Shown here: piece by piece, positions 61,999 to 64,000 of the stretch
How positions within the stretch are numbered: position 1 is the stretch's first letter
How the letters are laid out: every line of letters starts with the position of its first letter
NCBI RefSeq assembly: GCF_019249655.2
Contig: NZ_CP137557.1
Location: 402,001 to 466,000, forward strand
From: Segatella copri
Lineage (GTDB): Bacteria; Bacteroidota; Bacteroidia; Bacteroidales; Bacteroidaceae
DNA length: 64,000 nucleotides
Reading direction: 5' to 3'
Program-made: the position numbers and the translations under genes
Notes under the pieces: generated by a model
What the model saw: the letters and a program-made list of their open reading frames with translations, nothing else
Database searches by the model: none
What the model was told of the DNA's origin: nothing

Positions 61999-63036
61999 AT
62001 GGAACAAAATAAAGTATCTTTTCTGGATCCGAAGACGGGAGAGCCGCTCTCTCAGCAGGAGATTGATGAAATGTTCATGCGCCGCTGCCTGCAGTTGGCG
62101 AAGAACGGCAGACAGAATGCGAAGCCTAATCCTATGGTGGGCGCCGTCATCGTGAGCAGCGAGGGCAGAATCATAGGCGAAGGCTATCATGTGCGTTGTG
62201 GCGAGGGCCATGCCGAGGTGAATGCCTTTGCATCGGTTAAGCCTGAGGATGAGCATCTTTTAAAGGATGCCACCATCTATGTAAGTCTCGAACCCTGTTC
62301 GCATTATGGCAAGACGCCTCCTTGCGCCGACCTTATCGTAAGAAAAGGTGTGAAGAGATGCGTCTGTGGCTGCGTGGATCCTTTTGCCAAGGTGCAGGGA
62401 CGTGGCATCCAGAAGATTCGTGAGGCAGGAATCGAGGTAACGGTGGGTGTTCTGGAGGCGGAATGCCTCGAACTGAACAAGCGTTTCATCACTTTCAATA
62501 CCCATCAACGACCATACATCATCCTGAAATGGGCGCAGACGGCGAATGGCTTTCTGGATAATAATTTTCAGGGCATGGCGATTTCTACGCCATTCACCAA
62601 GATGCTTTCGCATAAGCTCCGTGCCGAGAACGATGCCATCCTGGTAGGTAGAATCACCGATGAGCGTGACCACAGCCAGCTCAACGTAAGAGACTGGAGC
62701 GGCAAGGATCCGATGCGACTGGTCATCGACCGCCGTCATCCTTGTTTCGAGGGCTTGGATTTCTCCAAGGGTAAGGAAGAGGTTTTGAAGCAGATGATGC
62801 AGTACTTATATAATAATAAGGTGCAGTCGCTGATAGTAGAAGGTGGCACCATCACCCATCAGGCTTTCCTCGATGCCGGATTATGGGATGAAATCAGGGT
62901 AGAAACATCTTTATCCACATCTGTGGAAAACGTGGTAACTGCCGGAACAGCAGCACCAAAGCTTCCTCATAACATCCGGTTAATCAACCATGAGGCGTAT
63001 GATAATAATATTATAAATAATTACGAACGAGTATGA
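61999..63036 (+). CDS. ribD: Bifunctional riboflavin biosynthesis deaminase/reductase
   Basis: A 345-residue cytoplasmic enzyme performing the deamination and reduction steps of riboflavin synthesis. The ATG at 61999 is preferred over a GTG at 61969. The deaminase zinc site is complete: HAE at 71-73 and PCSHYGKTPPC with C100 and C109. The reductase domain starts near RPYIILKWAQTANGFLD (about 174) and includes NDAILVGRIT. The frame contains a TATATAATAATAAGGTG motif (62809-62823) in a surface-loop region, encoding LYNNK. It overlaps the next small ORF by ATGA. Confidence 0.94.
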   Translation: MEQNKVSFLDPKTGEPLSQQEIDEMFMRRCLQLAKNGRQNAKPNPMVGAVIVSSEGRIIGEGYHVRCGEGHAEVNAFASVKPEDEHLLKDATIYVSLEPCSHYGKTPPCADLIVRKGVKRCVCGCVDPFAKVQGRGIQKIREAGIEVTVGVLEAECLELNKRFITFNTHQRPYIILKWAQTANGFLDNNFQGMAISTPFTKMLSHKLRAENDAILVGRITDERDHSQLNVRDWSGKDPMRLVIDRRHPCFEGLDFSKGKEEVLKQMMQYLYNNKVQSLIVEGGTITHQAFLDAGLWDEIRVETSLSTSVENVVTAGTAAPKLPHNIRLINHEAYDNNIINNYERV

Positions 63037-63191
63037 GCAATAGATTTACATCGCGCCTGAGCGATAACGACGATTTCAAGCGAGACGAGTTGATTCGCAA
63101 GATAGAGCATGCCGTGGAGCACATGACGCTCGCTGAGCTGGAAGCCCTGTCGTATGACATGTTTACCAAGGGCTACATCCAGGATTACTAA
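63033..63191 (+). CDS. Small conserved-looking ORF (52 aa) coupled to ribD
   Basis: A 52-residue frame beginning at the ATGA overlap with the ribD stop and ending just before a strong terminator. It begins MSNRFTSRLSDND and continues as one charged amphipathic helix (DELIRKIEHAVEHMTLAELEAL), closing with SYDMFTKGYIQDY. There is no signal peptide or membrane span. G+C at third positions matches ribD, and the start and stop placement suggest a real gene translated by coupling. I recognise no family; it might be a small partner or adaptor. Confidence 0.7.
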   Translation: MSNRFTSRLSDNDDFKRDELIRKIEHAVEHMTLAELEALSYDMFTKGYIQDY

Positions 63192-63210
63192 ACATTCAGG
63201 CATAAGACAA

Positions 63211-63266
63211 GATATAAAAAAGGTGGGTGCTGCAGCAATTCGTGTAGCACCCACCTTTTTTATATC
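63211..63266. terminator. Perfect 21-bp bidirectional terminator
   Basis: Bases 63211-63231 are exactly complementary to 63246-63266, with A6/T6 tracts within the arms and a 14-nt loop. It separates the ribD transcript from the convergent beta-galactosidase gene. Confidence 0.9.
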
Positions 63267-63282
63267 TTATTCTTTATTTCCT

Positions 63283-64000
63283 TTATTTCACCATTGGAGT
63301 GAAGCGCAAGGTGAACTCATGAGCTCCTGTTGGAGTCATGTACTGTGGCAGACAAGAGTCGCCACCACAACTGCGGTTACCGATGCCACGCTGCCAGAAA
63401 TCGAAGTGAGCGAAAATCTGGTTAGAGCGTACCAGGTCGTAAGGATGCTTGCCACCATAGAATACGTCGTAGTTGAACTGGGCATCATCGAAGTGAGACA
63501 ACGAGAAGGCTACCATGCCCTCGGTGGTAATCTGCAACTTTGTGCTGTTGTTGTCCAATGTCAACTGGCGCAAGCCCTGGCGGTCGCCCATGGTCTGAGG
63601 AGCACTCTGCTCTTCGAACATGCCATCCACGGTGGTCTTGTACAAACCTAACAGCGAACCTCTCTGGCGGTCGATGTAGTTGCTCCAAGGACCCTTGGCA
63701 TAATACTCCACGTTCTCGAAACCAGGAGCAAACTGCATGGTAATACCGATTCTTCGGGTTTCCTCAGAAGAATTGTTGGTAGTCACCTTCATATCCACGG
63801 TTCCGTTAGGATAGATGATGTAAGCAATCTGGTGAGTATCCTTACCATTGGTAACGGCAGTTTCCACAACCACGTTCTTGCCCTGCTTCTTAGGAGCCTT
63901 CACCATCATCTTCTTACCGGTGAGTGCACCCTCTTCCTTGTTCTCGTTCTTGGCAACACCACCTGTAGCACCCAGGTTCACGTTGTCGTTGGCGATGCGG
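63283..64000 (-). CDS. GH2 beta-galactosidase, C-terminal part (cut by window edge)
   Basis: The last 238 or so residues of a glycoside-hydrolase family 2 enzyme; the frame is open to the window edge, and the apparent start at 63981 is an internal GTG. The sequence matches the C-terminal beta-galactosidase domain 5 (Bgal_small_N). Signatures are FAPGFENVEYYAKGPWSNYIDRQRGSLLGLYKTTVD, SAPQTMGDRQGLRQLTL and a final block with GIGNRSCGGDS, where the GxGxxSxG loop is typical of LacZ-type enzymes. It is likely exported in Bacteroidota, but the N-terminus and catalytic glutamates lie outside the window. Confidence 0.9.
   Translation of the reverse strand, partial: RIANDNVNLGATGGVAKNENKEEGALTGKKMMVKAPKKQGKNVVVETAVTNGKDTHQIAYIIYPNGTVDMKVTTNNSSEETRRIGITMQFAPGFENVEYYAKGPWSNYIDRQRGSLLGLYKTTVDGMFEEQSAPQTMGDRQGLRQLTLDNNSTKLQITTEGMVAFSLSHFDDAQFNYDVFYGGKHPYDLVRSNQIFAHFDFWQRGIGNRSCGGDSCLPQYMTPTGAHEFTLRFTPMVK

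Overview
The window reads as chromosomal DNA of a gut Bacteroidota, most likely Prevotellaceae (Segatella/Prevotella copri-like). Three things point there. Promoters follow the Bacteroidetes sigma consensus (TTTG, about 19-20 bp, then TAnnTTTG, e.g. before pckA, the SusC gene and tRNA-Gln). Most start codons lack a Shine-Dalgarno and sit in AT-rich leaders. Several gene families are typical of the phylum (SusC/SusD, DUF6242, DUF6089, DUF4271, DUF4249, STN-type TonB receptor with ECF sigma and FecR, fused SecDF). I cannot fix the species without a search.

Layout. 1-2.25 kb: two insertion-sequence transposases (one cut by the window edge, one ISL3-type), then about 0.7 kb of repeat-rich DNA without a gene. 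2.9-11.1 kb: a putative regulator, a Na/Pi cotransporter, a TGS/uridine-kinase fusion, an inserted lipoprotein cassette flanked by duplicated kinase 3' ends, a large palindromic element, upp and a highly expressed pckA. 11.3-19.9 kb: an envelope-biogenesis run (DUF6242 lipoprotein, DUF6089 barrel, uppS, bamA, three Skp/OmpH chaperones, murI, rbfA). 20-29 kb: housekeeping genes (LolC/E-like permease, O-methyltransferase, aroQ, xerD, metK, DUF4271, hemD, rnpA, yidD, tyrS, tRNA-Gln). 29.1-35.2 kb: a cell-surface signalling/uptake operon (ECF sigma, STN TonB receptor, DUF4249 lipoprotein, unknown exported protein, FecR). 35.3-44 kb: SDR dehydrogenase, HU, rhomboid protease, two exo/endonuclease/phosphatase-family proteins, secDF, tRNA-Arg, fabI. 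44.4-50.2 kb: a SusC/SusD pair and a small outer-membrane barrel. 50.4-63.2 kb: metG, two paralogous 32-residue membrane-peptide genes not previously obvious as ORFs, yifB, a degenerate thioredoxin lipoprotein, tRNA-Leu and tRNA-Gly, an exported CxxC protein, argH/SRPBCC/pyrE, prmC/recX/comF, ribD and a 52-residue ORF. The right edge holds the C-terminal part of a GH2 beta-galactosidase.

The most interesting points are: (1) the tandem pair of 32-aa single-span membrane peptides at 52.7 and 53.2 kb, each with its own promoter and terminator and conserved at protein level; (2) the lipoprotein cassette inserted at the 3' end of the uridine-kinase gene, bounded by 66-bp direct repeats that differ only at synonymous sites; (3) a roughly 220-bp nested palindromic element at 8.1-8.3 kb with RNA-like internal hairpins; (4) a recurrent ATAATAAGGT motif, mostly just before start codons but also inside genes; and (5) an eight-G tract inside the signal-peptide codons of the SusC gene, a possible phase-variation switch. 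All are read by eye; no searches were run.
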